64,000 bases of DNA, taken from assembly GCA_900553785.1 (NCBI GenBank), contig USES01000002.1:37941-101940 (forward strand). The letters are read 5' to 3'. Numbering within the stretch: position 1 is the first letter of the stretch; each line of letters opens with the position of its first letter. Shown one piece after another: positions 18,986-27,768 of the stretch. Source of the stretch: an uncultured Clostridium sp. Lineage in GTDB: Bacteria > Bacillota > Clostridia > TANB77 > CAG-465. Position numbers and translations under genes: made by a program. The notes under the pieces are model-generated. The model saw only the letters and a program-made list of their open reading frames with translations. It had not been told where the DNA came from and ran no database searches.

Positions 18986-19015
18986 TTGACATTAAACATA
19001 TTTATATAATATAAT
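18986..19015 (+). promoter_or_regulatory. Promoter for the acyl-CoA ligase gene, TTGACA-18-TATAAT
   Basis: TTGACA at 18986-18991, TATAAT at 19010-19015, spacer 18. A second TATAAT at 19005 overlaps but gives too short a spacer. Confidence 0.65.
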
Positions 19016-19049
19016 TAGCACCAAGTAACAATTATATGGAGGATATTGT

Positions 19050-20774
19050 ATGGAAAAGTGTAAAATGCCACAAAATTATACTACTATAAAAGAATTGTTT
19101 TTGGGTAGTATAGATAAATATGCAAATGAAGTAGGTTTTTTAGAAAAAAGGCCAGGACATAAAGAGTTTAGAAATATAACATATAAAGAATTTGGAGAAG
19201 ATGTAATAGCTTTAGGTACAGCTTTGGTTGAAAAATTAGGACTTGAAGGGGAAAGAATAGCTGTAATAGGAGAAAACAGCTACGAGTGGGCTGTATCATA
19301 TTTTTCAGTAGCGTGTGGAGCAGGCATTGTTGTTCCAATAGATAAAGAATTGCCTAGCAATGAAATTGAAAACTTGGTTAGACGTTCTGAAGCTAAAGCT
19401 ATCTTTTATTCACCAAGAAAAAGAGAAGTAATAGAAGAAGTAAAAAAAGCAGATACAAACCTAAAATATTTCATAGAATTGTATCCAACAGAGGATAAGA
19501 CACCTGTAAATATAGACGAAGAAAACCACACTATAGATGAATTAATAGAATGTGGAAAAGGTATGGATAGTAAAAGATATTTAGATATAAAAATAGATCC
19601 AGAAGAGTTCAGAATTCTTTTATTTACATCTGGTACTACACAAGAGGCTAAGGGTGTAATGCTTACTAATAGAAATATTATGAGTAATTTACATGCGGCT
19701 ATAAAGATAGTACATTTGTACGATGGTGATAGATTTTTCTCTGTTTTACCACTTCATCACTCTTATGAATCAAGTATAGGTATGATGATACCAATATATA
19801 ACGGATTATCTATTGCTTACGCAGGTGGCCTAAAATCTATTGCAAATGATTTGAAAGAAACTAAACCTACAGTTATGCTTGTTGTTCCAGCTTTAATAGA
19901 AAATTTAGTAAAGAAAATAAATAGAGAGATAGATAAAAAAGGAAAAACAAAATTAGTTGATTACGTTATTAAAGCTACAAATATGTTGGGTTCTCTTGGA
20001 TGGAAAATGAAGAAAGAATTACTAAAAGATGTCCATGCAGCATTAGGTGGAAGAGTGAGGCTTATTGTTTCTGCAGCAGCTCCAATAGATCCTGCTATAG
20101 GTAAAAGAATAGAAGACTTTGGAATACTTTTTGTACAAGGTTATGGCTTGACAGAAACGTCTCCTTTGGCTGCCCTTGTTCCTTTTGATAATAGAAAAGT
20201 AGCTTCAGTTGGAATTGCAGCTTCTTGTTGTGAGATAAAAATAAATGAGCCAAACGAAGAGGGAATAGGTGAAGTATTTATTAAAGGAGAAAATGTAACA
20301 CAAGGTTATTACAAAAATAAAGAAGAAACGGAAAAAGCTATCACTGATGGTTGGTTCCATTCAGGTGACCTTGGTTATTTTGATAAAGATGGCTTTTTAT
20401 ATTTAACAGGTCGCTCTAAAAACCTAATAATAACAGGGAATGGAAAGAATGTATATCCTGAAGAAATAGAAACTTTAATAAACAAAATAGGTTATGTAAA
20501 TGAATCAATGGTTTATGCAAAGCCTGACCCTAAAGATAAAAATGAACAAATAATAGCAGTTAAAGTAACATTAGATGAAGCTTATTTGGAAGAAAAATTT
20601 GGCGATAATATTCCAAGTGATGATGAGCTTCATGAGCTTATTTGGCAAGAAATAAAAGAAATAAACCATACACTTGTACCATATAAGTGGGTAAAAGAGC
20701 TTGAAATAAAGAAAGAAGACTTTGTAAAAACAACAACTATGAAGATAAAAAGATATGAAGAAATGAAAAAATAA
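19050..20774 (+). CDS. Long-chain fatty acid-CoA ligase (AMP-forming)
   Basis: The 574-residue protein belongs to the ANL superfamily and activates a fatty acid to acyl-AMP, then acyl-CoA. The adenylate-binding loop is LFTSGTTQEAKGVM near residue 190 (Q where G or S is usual), the A5 motif GYGLTETSP near residue 363, the DGWFHSGDLGY stretch near residue 430, the hinge GRSKNLIIT near residue 453, and a C-terminal lysine in TTMKIKR. The start ATG follows GGAGG. The gene stands alone between terminators. Substrate chain length cannot be read from the sequence. Confidence 0.88.
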   Translation: MEKCKMPQNYTTIKELFLGSIDKYANEVGFLEKRPGHKEFRNITYKEFGEDVIALGTALVEKLGLEGERIAVIGENSYEWAVSYFSVACGAGIVVPIDKELPSNEIENLVRRSEAKAIFYSPRKREVIEEVKKADTNLKYFIELYPTEDKTPVNIDEENHTIDELIECGKGMDSKRYLDIKIDPEEFRILLFTSGTTQEAKGVMLTNRNIMSNLHAAIKIVHLYDGDRFFSVLPLHHSYESSIGMMIPIYNGLSIAYAGGLKSIANDLKETKPTVMLVVPALIENLVKKINREIDKKGKTKLVDYVIKATNMLGSLGWKMKKELLKDVHAALGGRVRLIVSAAAPIDPAIGKRIEDFGILFVQGYGLTETSPLAALVPFDNRKVASVGIAASCCEIKINEPNEEGIGEVFIKGENVTQGYYKNKEETEKAITDGWFHSGDLGYFDKDGFLYLTGRSKNLIITGNGKNVYPEEIETLINKIGYVNESMVYAKPDPKDKNEQIIAVKVTLDEAYLEEKFGDNIPSDDELHELIWQEIKEINHTLVPYKWVKELEIKKEDFVKTTTMKIKRYEEMKK

Positions 20775-20781
20775 TAATTTA

Positions 20782-20812
20782 AAAGGCATCTAGTAAGGAT
20801 GCCTTTCAAAGT
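20782..20812 (+). terminator. Rho-independent terminator after the acyl-CoA ligase gene
   Basis: AAAGGCATC, loop TAGTAAG, GATGCCTTT: a perfect 9-bp stem followed by CAAAGTTTT. Confidence 0.75.
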
Positions 20813-20847
20813 TTTATATCATAAAAAATAATAACAAGTGATTTTGG

Positions 20848-20875
20848 TTGTTTTTTCTATTTTTTATGATATAAT
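20848..20875 (+). promoter_or_regulatory. Promoter for the amaP operon, TTGTTT-16-TATAAT
   Basis: TTGTTT at 20848-20853 and TATAAT at 20870-20875, spacer 16. The -10 box is strong and the -35 box weak. Confidence 0.55.
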
Positions 20876-20903
20876 ATCTACGTATAAGTTTGGAGGAACG
20901 GTT

Positions 20904-21452
20904 ATGAAGAAGTTTTTAAGGGTAATGATAATAATATTTTCTTTATTAGTAGTTGCAGTATCAGCAGTGGTATTACTTTCTATAACAAATATATTGGATG
21001 CAAGCTGCGTTGTAAAGGGCTTAGCTTTCTTAGGAGCAACTAAAGTAAGAGTTATAATCTCTTTTGCAGTATTTATATTATTAGGATTACTAGGAATATT
21101 TAGTATTATTGTAAGTGATTGTTTAACTCAAGATGTAAAAGGTGGAGTAGTACTTCCGCTTGCAGTTGGAAGTGTTCATATTTCTAATCAAACATTTGAA
21201 AATATAGTTTTAAATGTATCAAAAAAATATGGTTCACTTAGAACAAATAGAGTTTCTGTTAAGATGACTGAAGCTGGTATTGATGTAGAAGTATTTGCTT
21301 ATGTATTGCAAGATACTGTGATTTCAGATATAACAGATAAATTACAAAAAGACATAAAAGAAACAGTTTTAAAACAAACGACTGTTGAAGTACATAATGT
21401 AAATGTAAAAATAAAAGGAATATACGAATTAGCACAGGCAAAGGAGCAATAA
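20904..21452 (+). CDS. amaP: Alkaline shock response membrane anchor protein AmaP
   Basis: The ATG at 20904 has GGAGG 8 bases upstream and gives 182 residues; longer forms in this frame lack a ribosome site. Two membrane helices (about residues 5-27 and 50-72) are followed by a Gls24/Asp23-like domain (for example RVSVKMTEAGIDVEV and a VEVHNVNVKIKGI end). AmaP-type proteins tether Asp23 family proteins to the membrane in Firmicutes and are linked to envelope stress. A stand-alone Asp23 gene is not present beside it. DUF2273 and nusB follow in the same direction, an arrangement common in clostridia. Confidence 0.8.
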   Translation: MKKFLRVMIIIFSLLVVAVSAVVLLSITNILDASCVVKGLAFLGATKVRVIISFAVFILLGLLGIFSIIVSDCLTQDVKGGVVLPLAVGSVHISNQTFENIVLNVSKKYGSLRTNRVSVKMTEAGIDVEVFAYVLQDTVISDITDKLQKDIKETVLKQTTVEVHNVNVKIKGIYELAQAKEQ

Positions 21453-21471
21453 AAGCTAGGAGTGATAGGAT

Positions 21472-21723
21472 TTGAAAAAAACTAGTTTTTTAGATTTTCT
21501 AATTAAAAATAGGTATTCTATAATAGGCGTAGCAGTGGTATTAGTAGTGACTTATCTAGGTTGGATTCCAAAGCTAATAGAAATTGTAGTTGTGCTAGGC
21601 TTAGTATGGCTTGCAATTTACGTAGGAAAAAGAATACAAGAAGATGAATCATACATAAGTAGAAAAATAGATGAAAATTTAGATAAATATAATAAGGAAA
21701 ATGAGGATAAAGAAGATGAGTAG
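21472..21723 (+). CDS. DUF2273 family small membrane protein
   Basis: The 83-residue protein uses TTG as start (AGGAGTGATAGGA upstream). It has two short hydrophobic segments (about residues 12-32 and 35-50), followed by a charged cytoplasmic tail rich in D, E, K and N. Size, topology and position between amaP and nusB match DUF2273 proteins that accompany Asp23/AmaP. Its last 8 bases overlap the start of nusB, which points to translational coupling. Confidence 0.75.
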   Translation: MKKTSFLDFLIKNRYSIIGVAVVLVVTYLGWIPKLIEIVVVLGLVWLAIYVGKRIQEDESYISRKIDENLDKYNKENEDKEDE

Positions 21724-22129
21724 AAGAAAAGTAAGAGACATGGCTTTTAAATACGTTTATGCAATGTCTTACGGAAAAGAAGATACCAATAACGTAATAG
21801 ATAGTATTCTTGACTCTTATGAAGAGGAATTAACTACATTAGAAGGCGAAGATAAAGTTTTTTTTGAAGCGTTAACATCTGGTGTAGAAGAAAATTTGGA
21901 TAAAATAGATGAACAAATATTGTCTAAATTAAAAAATTGGACAATAGCAAGAATATTTAAGATAGATTTAGCTATCTTAAGACTTGCAATATATGAAATA
22001 ATTTACACAGACACTCCATATAAAGTTGCTATAAACGAAGCTGTGGAGTTAGCTAAAAAATACGGCAATGACGAATCATATACTTTCGTAAATGGAGTAT
22101 TAAGAGAAATTGCAAAGGAGAAAAACTAG
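21716..22129 (+). CDS. nusB: Transcription antitermination factor NusB
   Basis: Starting at ATG 21716 the protein has 137 residues, the normal NusB length; the earlier in-frame start would run deeper into DUF2273. Family features are the N-terminal [16 protein letters not shown] helix, [24 protein letters not shown], and the end [24 protein letters not shown]. NusB binds boxA RNA with NusE and promotes rRNA antitermination. The stop codon overlaps the GTG of xseA. Confidence 0.95.
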   Translation: MSRRKVRDMAFKYVYAMSYGKEDTNNVIDSILDSYEEELTTLEGEDKVFFEALTSGVEENLDKIDEQILSKLKNWTIARIFKIDLAILRLAIYEIIYTDTPYKVAINEAVELAKKYGNDESYTFVNGVLREIAKEKN

Positions 22130-23319
22130 TGGAAGACAAGATATATTCTGTATCCAATATAAATAAATATATTAAGATGGTCTTTGATAAAGATACATTT
22201 TTATCTAATATAACTGTCCAAGGAGAAATAACTAACTTTAAGGCTCATTCTTCTGGACATTTATATTTTACATTAAAAGACGAGGCTTCAACTATTAAAT
22301 GTATAATGTTTAGAAGTGCGGCCATGTCTTTAAAGTTTAGACCAAAAGATGGCGATAGTGTAATTATTAAAGGAGCAGTAAGCGTATACGAAGTCGGTGG
22401 TACTTACCAATTGTATGTAAGGAATATGACTCAAGCTGGAATAGGTGCCCTATATGAAAAATACGAGGAATTAAAACAAAAATTAGAGCGTGAAGGCTTG
22501 TTTGACACAGCTCATAAAAAGCAGATTCCGTTTTTACCAAAAAGAGTGGGAGTTATTACTTCTCCAACGGGTGCAGTAATAAGAGATATTATAAATGTAA
22601 GTACACGTAGATTTAGTCACGTTAATCTTTTAGTATATCCTGCAGCTGTGCAAGGAGAAAATGTAGCTAGCACTGTAATAAATGGAATTAGGACTCTTAA
22701 TAAAAGAGATGATATAGACTGTATAATAATTGCACGTGGAGGAGGCTCATTTGAGGACTTATTTGGTTTCAACGATGAAAATTTAGCACGTGAGATATAC
22801 ATGTCAAGGATACCTATAGTATCTGCAGTAGGTCATGAGACAGACTTTACCATTTGTGATTTTGTGTCAGATTTGCGTGCGCCAACGCCATCTGCAGCTG
22901 CTGAACTTGTGTATCCGTCTGAATTTGAGTTAAAACAAAAGCTTAATTCATATAGTTTAAGATTAAATACAGCTATAGGAAACTTTATTGCAAGAAGAAG
23001 ACAATATTTAGAACAAACTAAATCATCAAGACTTGAGAAGACACCAAGAAATATAATAGCTAGAGATAGAATTATTGTAGATAATTTTGGACGTAGAATA
23101 GAAACAAAAGTTAGTCACATGATGAAAGAGTACAGACTAAATTTAGAAAAGCAAGTTTCTTTGCTTGATTCATATAGCCCGCTAAAGACAATGGTAAGAG
23201 GGTATTCTGTAGTTGTTAATGTGGATAACAAGTGTGTAAAAAGCATAAATGATGTGGCATCTGGGGATAAGTTAAGAATAAAGGTTACAGATGGAGAGAT
23301 TAAGGCTATAGCCGAATAG
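22129..23319 (+). CDS. xseA: Exodeoxyribonuclease VII large subunit
   Basis: The 396-residue protein with a GTG start shares a base with the nusB stop. The N-terminal OB-fold (residues 1-100, with GEITNFKAHSSGHLYFTLKD) is followed by the catalytic domain with GVITSPTGAVIRDI, the DCIIIARGGGSFEDL motif, VGHETDFTICDFVSDLRAPTPSAAAE, and a helical C-terminal part. Together with XseB it degrades single-stranded DNA to oligonucleotides. Slightly shorter than the E. coli subunit, as is usual in Firmicutes. Confidence 0.96.
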   Translation: MEDKIYSVSNINKYIKMVFDKDTFLSNITVQGEITNFKAHSSGHLYFTLKDEASTIKCIMFRSAAMSLKFRPKDGDSVIIKGAVSVYEVGGTYQLYVRNMTQAGIGALYEKYEELKQKLEREGLFDTAHKKQIPFLPKRVGVITSPTGAVIRDIINVSTRRFSHVNLLVYPAAVQGENVASTVINGIRTLNKRDDIDCIIIARGGGSFEDLFGFNDENLAREIYMSRIPIVSAVGHETDFTICDFVSDLRAPTPSAAAELVYPSEFELKQKLNSYSLRLNTAIGNFIARRRQYLEQTKSSRLEKTPRNIIARDRIIVDNFGRRIETKVSHMMKEYRLNLEKQVSLLDSYSPLKTMVRGYSVVVNVDNKCVKSINDVASGDKLRIKVTDGEIKAIAE

Positions 23320-23336
23320 AAAAAGGAGAAAAAACT

Positions 23337-23552
23337 ATGAAAAGTTTTGAAGAAAATGTAAAAGAATTAGAAAAAGCAGTACAATCTTTAGAAAAAGGTG
23401 AATTAAGTCTAGAAGATTCAATAAAAGTTTTTGAACAAGGAATAGCTTTATCTAAAGAATGTAATGATATATTAGATAATGCTGAAAAAAGAATAAATAT
23501 ATTAGTTGGAGAAAACATGGCAGACGAACAAAATTTCATACCAGAAGAGTAA
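23337..23552 (+). CDS. xseB: Exodeoxyribonuclease VII small subunit
   Basis: The 71-residue protein has AAAGGAG before ATG. The family signature is present: SFEENVKELEKAVQSLEKGE, then LSLEDSIKVFEQGIALSKEC. It forms a two-helix hairpin that binds XseA. Lies 17 bases after xseA. Confidence 0.93.
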   Translation: MKSFEENVKELEKAVQSLEKGELSLEDSIKVFEQGIALSKECNDILDNAEKRINILVGENMADEQNFIPEE

Positions 23553-23603
23553 ATTTTGTATTTGTTTTAACATGTGATTCATAATATATCTAGGTGATAT
23601 TTT

Positions 23604-23774
23604 GTGAATAAAAGAAATAAACATGTAAAGAAGTTAAAAGAAAATGTTGTAAAATCTAATGACAAAAGTGTGCTACAAGGCGATAATTATGGTTATGATT
23701 TTGTTGCAGAACTTAGTAATTTTACCAACATAGATGAACAAAGGAAAAATGCAAAAAAATTAGAAAAGTTATAA
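23604..23774 (+). CDS. Small basic protein, hypothetical
   Basis: A 56-codon frame begins with GTG at 23604, with AGGTGAT 5 bases upstream, and ends with TAA. The product is hydrophilic: a K/N-rich first third (NKRNKHVKKLKENVVKSND), a central GYDFVAELSNF and a charged end. It fills the gap between xseB and glyS. Real coding is supported only by the ribosome site and gap-filling position. Confidence 0.4.
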   Translation: MNKRNKHVKKLKENVVKSNDKSVLQGDNYGYDFVAELSNFTNIDEQRKNAKKLEKL

Positions 23775-23796
23775 TATGAATTAGGGGAGATGTTTT

Positions 23797-25182
23797 ATGG
23801 AAAAGTCAATGGACAAAATAGTAGCACTTTGTAAAAATAGAGGATTTGTATATCCAGGCTCTGAAATTTATGGAGGACTTTCAAACTCTTGGGATTATGG
23901 CCCAATTGGTTCTGAAATGAAGAAAAACATAAAAGATATGTGGTGGAAGAAATTTATAAAAGAATCAAAATATAATGTTGGAATTGATGCTGCCATTATA
24001 ATGAATCCGCAAGTTTGGGTTACAACAGGACATGTTGGAGGTTTCTCCGATCCTTTAATAGATTGTAAAGAGTGCAAAACAAGACATAGAGCAGATAAAC
24101 TTATTGAAGAATGGGGCTTTAAATCTGGAAAAGATATTAGTGGCCTTGATGGTTGGTCAAGCGAACAACTTGTAAACTATATAAAAGAAAACAATATTGC
24201 TTGTCCTAATTGTGGAAAACATAATTTTACAGATATACGTAAGTTTAATCTAATGTTTAAGACATTTATGGGTGTAACAGAAGATGCAAAATCTGAAGTA
24301 TACTTAAGACCAGAAACAGCACAAGGAATGTTTGTAAACTTTAAAAATGTTCAAAGAACTACAAGAAGGAAACTACCTTTGGGAATAGGACAGATGGGAC
24401 GTTCTTTTAGAAACGAAATAACTCCAGGAAACTTCATATTTAGAACAAGAGAATTTGAACAAATGGAGCTAGAGTTTTTCTGCAAGCCAGGAACAGATTT
24501 AGAGTGGTACGAGTATTGGAAAGAATTTTGTAAGAATTGGTTAATTGGAATTGGTATAAAAGAAGAGAATTTAAGAATGAGAGAACACTCTAAAGAAGAG
24601 TTAAGCTTTTATAGCAAAGGAACAACAGATATAGAATACTTATTCCCATTTGGTTGGGGAGAACTTTGGGGCATAGCAGATAGAACAGATTATGATTTGT
24701 CACGTCATATGGAAGCATCTAAAGAAGATCTTACATATTTAGATCCAGAAACAAATGAAAAATTTGTTCCATATTGCGTAGAACCTGCAGTTGGAGTAGA
24801 TAGAATATTCTTAACTGTTTTATGTGATGCTTATGATGAGGAAGTTGTTGGCGAAGGAGATACAAGAGTAGTATTACATTTAAATCCAAAGATAGCTCCT
24901 GTAAAGGTAGCAGTTCTTCCTCTATCTAAAAAGCTTTCAGATAAAGCAGGTGAGCTTTATGATACATTAAGAATGAAGTTTAATTGTGAATATGATGAGA
25001 CTGGAAGTATTGGCAAAAGATACCGCCGTCAAGATGAAATTGGTACTCCATATTGTATAACTGTAGATTTTGATACATTAGAAGATAATGCAGTAACTAT
25101 ACGTGATAGAGATACAATGGAACAAGTAAGAGTTGAAATAGATAAATTAGATGAATTCTTTAAAGATAAATTTGAAATATAA
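23797..25182 (+). CDS. glyS: Glycyl-tRNA synthetase, single-chain (alpha2) type
   Basis: The 461-residue class II synthetase is of the eukaryote-like dimeric type, not the alpha2-beta2 type. Visible features are the N-terminal [23 protein letters not shown], cysteine pairs around residues 90 and 138 (CKEC, CPNC) of the inserted zinc-like region, motif 2 ([27 protein letters not shown]), the motif 3 arginine in [13 protein letters not shown], and the C-terminal anticodon-binding domain. Upstream is a small coding frame and no T-box core sequence. Confidence 0.97.
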   Translation: MEKSMDKIVALCKNRGFVYPGSEIYGGLSNSWDYGPIGSEMKKNIKDMWWKKFIKESKYNVGIDAAIIMNPQVWVTTGHVGGFSDPLIDCKECKTRHRADKLIEEWGFKSGKDISGLDGWSSEQLVNYIKENNIACPNCGKHNFTDIRKFNLMFKTFMGVTEDAKSEVYLRPETAQGMFVNFKNVQRTTRRKLPLGIGQMGRSFRNEITPGNFIFRTREFEQMELEFFCKPGTDLEWYEYWKEFCKNWLIGIGIKEENLRMREHSKEELSFYSKGTTDIEYLFPFGWGELWGIADRTDYDLSRHMEASKEDLTYLDPETNEKFVPYCVEPAVGVDRIFLTVLCDAYDEEVVGEGDTRVVLHLNPKIAPVKVAVLPLSKKLSDKAGELYDTLRMKFNCEYDETGSIGKRYRRQDEIGTPYCITVDFDTLEDNAVTIRDRDTMEQVRVEIDKLDEFFKDKFEI

Positions 25183-25193
25183 CAGATATTTTA

Positions 25194-25234
25194 AAACTTG
25201 GAAAGGATGAAAAACGCTTTTCCAAGTTTTTTTC
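25194..25234 (+). terminator. Rho-independent terminator after glyS
   Basis: AAACTTGGAAA and the complementary TTTTCCAAGTTT enclose about 13 bases and end in a T-run. Confidence 0.8.
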
Positions 25235-25262
25235 TTGACAATTTTTTTACTTATGATATATT
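25235..25262 (+). promoter_or_regulatory. Promoter for the response regulator gene
   Basis: TTGACA at 25235-25240 and TATATT at 25257-25262, spacer 16, directly after the glyS terminator. Confidence 0.6.
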
Positions 25263-25290
25263 ATGTGTATGATAGTGTAAGAGGTGTTAT

Positions 25291-26331
25291 ATGGATAACT
25301 TTAATGAGCTAAAAGAAAATGTAAAAATACTTTTGGTAGATGATGACGTAGATTACCTTCAAGTAACAGCGTTTTTCTTAAAGAGTAAAGGATATAAAAT
25401 AGATGTAGCTACAAGTGGAGTTGATGCTATAGATAAGGTTAAAGAGGGAAACATACAGATAGTTTTACTAGATTATTATATGCCAGGTCTTACAGGTGAA
25501 GACGTAATAAACAAAATAAGGGAGTTTAATAGTAAAATTATAATAATATTGCAAACTGGTTTTTCTGGTCAACAACCACCTGAAGAAACACTTCAGAGAT
25601 TAGATATACAAAATTACCATGATAAATCTGACGGACCAGATAAGTTGCTTTTACAAGTAATGTCTGCTATTAGAATATTTGACCAACAAACTAAAGTATA
25701 TTTATCTGAATATAGGGCAAAGGCAATAGGTAGCCTTGTTAAAGGAATAGCAGAAGAGTTAAAAGCCCCAGTTTTGTCTATTGGTGCTGGAATTGAAGCT
25801 ACTAAAATATTGATTGAGTCAAGTGATAACAAAAAAGACAAAGAACTTATAGAACAATTAAACACATTATATCAAGGAAATAAAATGTGCCTAAAGAAGA
25901 TAGATAAGACTTTATCTACTTTGATACTTCAGAGTGAGTCTAGTTCAGATACGCAAACTACTAAGTTAGAAGATATTATAGAAATACTTGAGTATTTGCT
26001 TACAAGCGAAATGAAGGTTAAAAAAATTAAATTTACTAAAAACTTAGGAGATTGTGCTTCAGAATATATGACAGGAAGAATTTCGGACCTTATATTTGTA
26101 TTATCCGAGCTAACTAATAAAATGATATCTGTAGCAAGTTTAGAAAGCGAAATCGTAATAGCTGTTAATTGTACAGCTGATGCTTGGTACATATCTTTAA
26201 GTAATAAAACAGACGGAATGAATAGCAATATTGACATATATTTAATAAAGAATGTATTGGCAGGAATGAGTGGAATTTCACTAGAGTGTTTAAATGAATC
26301 ATTTGTAATAGAAGTAAAGAAAACAAAGTAA
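25291..26331 (+). CDS. Response regulator fused to a kinase-like domain lacking the phosphoacceptor histidine
   Basis: In this 346-residue protein, residues 10-128 form a receiver domain with the acidic VDDDVD, phosphoacceptor D61 in LLDYYMP, a QTGFSG beta-4 region and K in YHDKSD. Residues 140-340 resemble a histidine kinase dimerisation and ATPase region: KGIAEELKAPVLSI at 151 has the form of an H-box (usually GIAHEIxNPL), but the histidine position is E155. The ATPase half lacks a clear N box (only LTNKM) and DxGxG motifs. It is therefore probably a signalling adaptor, possibly Spo0B-like or an anti-kinase; no partner kinase gene is nearby. Confidence 0.65.
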   Translation: MDNFNELKENVKILLVDDDVDYLQVTAFFLKSKGYKIDVATSGVDAIDKVKEGNIQIVLLDYYMPGLTGEDVINKIREFNSKIIIILQTGFSGQQPPEETLQRLDIQNYHDKSDGPDKLLLQVMSAIRIFDQQTKVYLSEYRAKAIGSLVKGIAEELKAPVLSIGAGIEATKILIESSDNKKDKELIEQLNTLYQGNKMCLKKIDKTLSTLILQSESSSDTQTTKLEDIIEILEYLLTSEMKVKKIKFTKNLGDCASEYMTGRISDLIFVLSELTNKMISVASLESEIVIAVNCTADAWYISLSNKTDGMNSNIDIYLIKNVLAGMSGISLECLNESFVIEVKKTK

Positions 26332-26337
26332 TATAAA

Positions 26338-26384
26338 ACAACCTTTATTCATCATTAAAATGAAATAGAGGTTGTATTTTTTAT
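26338..26384 (+). terminator. Terminator after the response regulator gene
   Basis: ACAACCT and AGGTTGT are separated by 28 bases and followed by ATTTTTTATT. Confidence 0.6.
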
Positions 26385-26407
26385 TGCTAATTTAATAGTT
26401 AAAAATA

Positions 26408-26448
26408 AAAAAGAGTTTTCTTTTTTGAATAAAAAACTCTTTTTGTGT
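26408..26448 (-). terminator. Terminator for the minus-strand gene 26459-26896
   Basis: AAAAAGAGTTTT and AAAACTCTTTTT form an A/T-rich stem with T-runs in both directions. Confidence 0.6.
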
Positions 26449-26458
26449 TAATCAGCTG

Positions 26459-26896
26459 CTATTCTTCACTAAAGTGAAAATATTTTAGAAATTCTTCGTA
26501 GTTATCAAATTTTGTTTCAAAGTCAACACAAACTTTACAAACAATTTTTCCATCATTGTCAACTTTTGCTTGGCAGTCAAAATTTTCTTCACAGATATCA
26601 TTAGGATTGTTTAGCAATACAGTTACAAATTTTGAATTTAGCTTTTTCTTTGTTTTTTCAAATATTTCCTGATTATACTGCTTAGACCATTTTTTATATC
26701 GTACTAATTTTATTGTTGAAATGACCATATAAGCACAAATCGTGAGAAAAAACATTGTAGTAAAGAAAGTTTCAAAAGTACCACTTTTATTTTGAGTGAT
26801 TAATTTTGAAATCCATAATTCTGGCAAGATAAGGAAAACGCAAAGAACACCGCCGCCGACAATCCATTTAAAAACGCTGTTTAACGGATTTTTCAT
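26459..26896 (-). CDS. Two-helix membrane protein, hypothetical
   Basis: The 145-residue protein has GGGAGGAA before ATG. Membrane segments lie at about residues 10-30 and 42-62, then a basic KWSKQYNQEIFEKTKKKL stretch and a cytoplasmic-looking domain with three cysteines (ICEENFDC, KVCVDF). It is a single-gene unit with its own terminator. I do not recognise the family. Confidence 0.5.
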   Translation of the reverse strand: MKNPLNSVFKWIVGGGVLCVFLILPELWISKLITQNKSGTFETFFTTMFFLTICAYMVISTIKLVRYKKWSKQYNQEIFEKTKKKLNSKFVTVLLNNPNDICEENFDCQAKVDNDGKIVCKVCVDFETKFDNYEEFLKYFHFSEE

Positions 26897-27163
26897 AGAG
26901 TAATTCCTCCCTAAAATAATTATTTTATATAAATTGCATAATAATTTGTCTGTAAAATGAGATTAAAAAAATTACCATAAAATTATATCATTTTTTATTA
27001 GTTTTTTCAACATCCGTTGGTATGAACCGACGTGGTTTTGAAAGGGTGATACTATGGACTTATATGGCATTAAAACTTAGATTGCAATTAGTGTTAATGA
27101 AAATGCTGTTTTCTTCAATTTATGCTAGTGACGAAGTATTAAAATATTAACAAATAAAAAAAT
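26897..27163. other. Intergenic stretch with a possible decayed small toxin-like frame
   Basis: No convincing gene. At about 27046-27150 the plus strand reads AAAGGGTGATACTATGG followed by codons for TYMALKLRLQLVLM, which recalls the start of holin-like type I toxins (usually M-x-TYEAL-x-LM) with one base out of frame; the frame is 34 codons from GTG. Coding is not supported beyond that. Confidence 0.2.
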
Positions 27164-27197
27164 CAATTCCATTTCTAGAATTGATTTTTTATTGAAA
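27164..27197 (-). terminator. Terminator of tmRNA
   Basis: AATCAATTC and GAATTGATT form a perfect 9-bp stem with an 8-base loop and T-runs on either strand. It lies 10 bases beyond the tmRNA 3' end. Confidence 0.8.
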
Positions 27198-27206
27198 GTT
27201 GAACAT

Positions 27207-27563
27207 TGGTGGAGACGATGAGAATCGAACTCATGTCCGAAAATCCATATATACATGAACTTCTCCGAGTGCAGTAATTATTTAAATTTTCCTAATAACT
27301 CATAACAATTACAAAACTTGTTATTAGTAGCTAATATATTATACCCATTGTTCAATTAGCGAAAACAACTTTGTTAGCCGTATAATTCGATGCTTATATA
27401 ATCCCTACGGCAAAAATTATATAAACACGGCGCCAAAACTTAGGCAGCCATTGCTAATCTATTATCAGCGTTTAATTTAATTTCGCTTTTTTATAGTGGC
27501 CAAAGCGACCATCCACTACTCGCTATTCATGTTTTAGGAAATCCGTCAAAACCTGGCGTCCCC
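27207..27563 (-). ncRNA. ssrA: Transfer-messenger RNA (tmRNA)
   Basis: On the minus strand it begins GGGGACGCCAGGTTTTGACGG and ends with a T-arm-like sequence, GTTCGATTCTCATCGTCTCCACCA, with CCA encoded, so the 5' and 3' ends pair as the tRNA-like domain. The tag frame ends GCT GAT AAT AGA TTA GCA ATG GCT GCC TAA, giving ADNRLAMAA if translation resumes at GCT, which follows AATTAAAC. Length about 357 nt is normal for a one-piece tmRNA. It releases stalled ribosomes with SmpB and marks products for proteolysis. Confidence 0.93.
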
Positions 27564-27571
27564 ATACAAAT

Positions 27572-27600
27572 ATTATACAATATTTATATATTATATTCAA
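27572..27600 (-). promoter_or_regulatory. tmRNA promoter, TTGAAT-17-TATAAT
   Basis: On the minus strand TTGAAT (27600-27595) and TATAAT (27577-27572), spacer 17, place transcription start at the tmRNA GGGG. Confidence 0.75.
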
Positions 27601-27658
27601 TATTTAATTTTAAATGTAATTATTGAATGGTGATAAAAGGCCTATATATTAAGCAAAC

Positions 27659-27687
27659 TTGAAATTTTATGTAAAGTGTGTTATAAT
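27659..27687 (+). promoter_or_regulatory. Promoter TTGAAA-17-TATAAT
   Basis: TTGAAA at 27659-27664 and TATAAT at 27682-27687. The leader before the next start codon is about 75 bases. Confidence 0.7.
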
Positions 27688-27768
27688 CTATGTATGGGAA
27701 TTTATTATACTGTTTAATGATTAAAAACAGACAACAAAAATGTGCGATTGCACAAGGAGGAAAAAATC

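Noticed and set aside
23553..23796. T-box riboswitch for glyS
   Set aside because: No core sequence or terminator hairpin; a small coding frame fills the gap.
27431..27510. 16-residue tmRNA tag starting with lysine
   Set aside because: The frame is open that far, but GCT after AATTAAAC is the expected resume position and gives a normal 9-residue tag.
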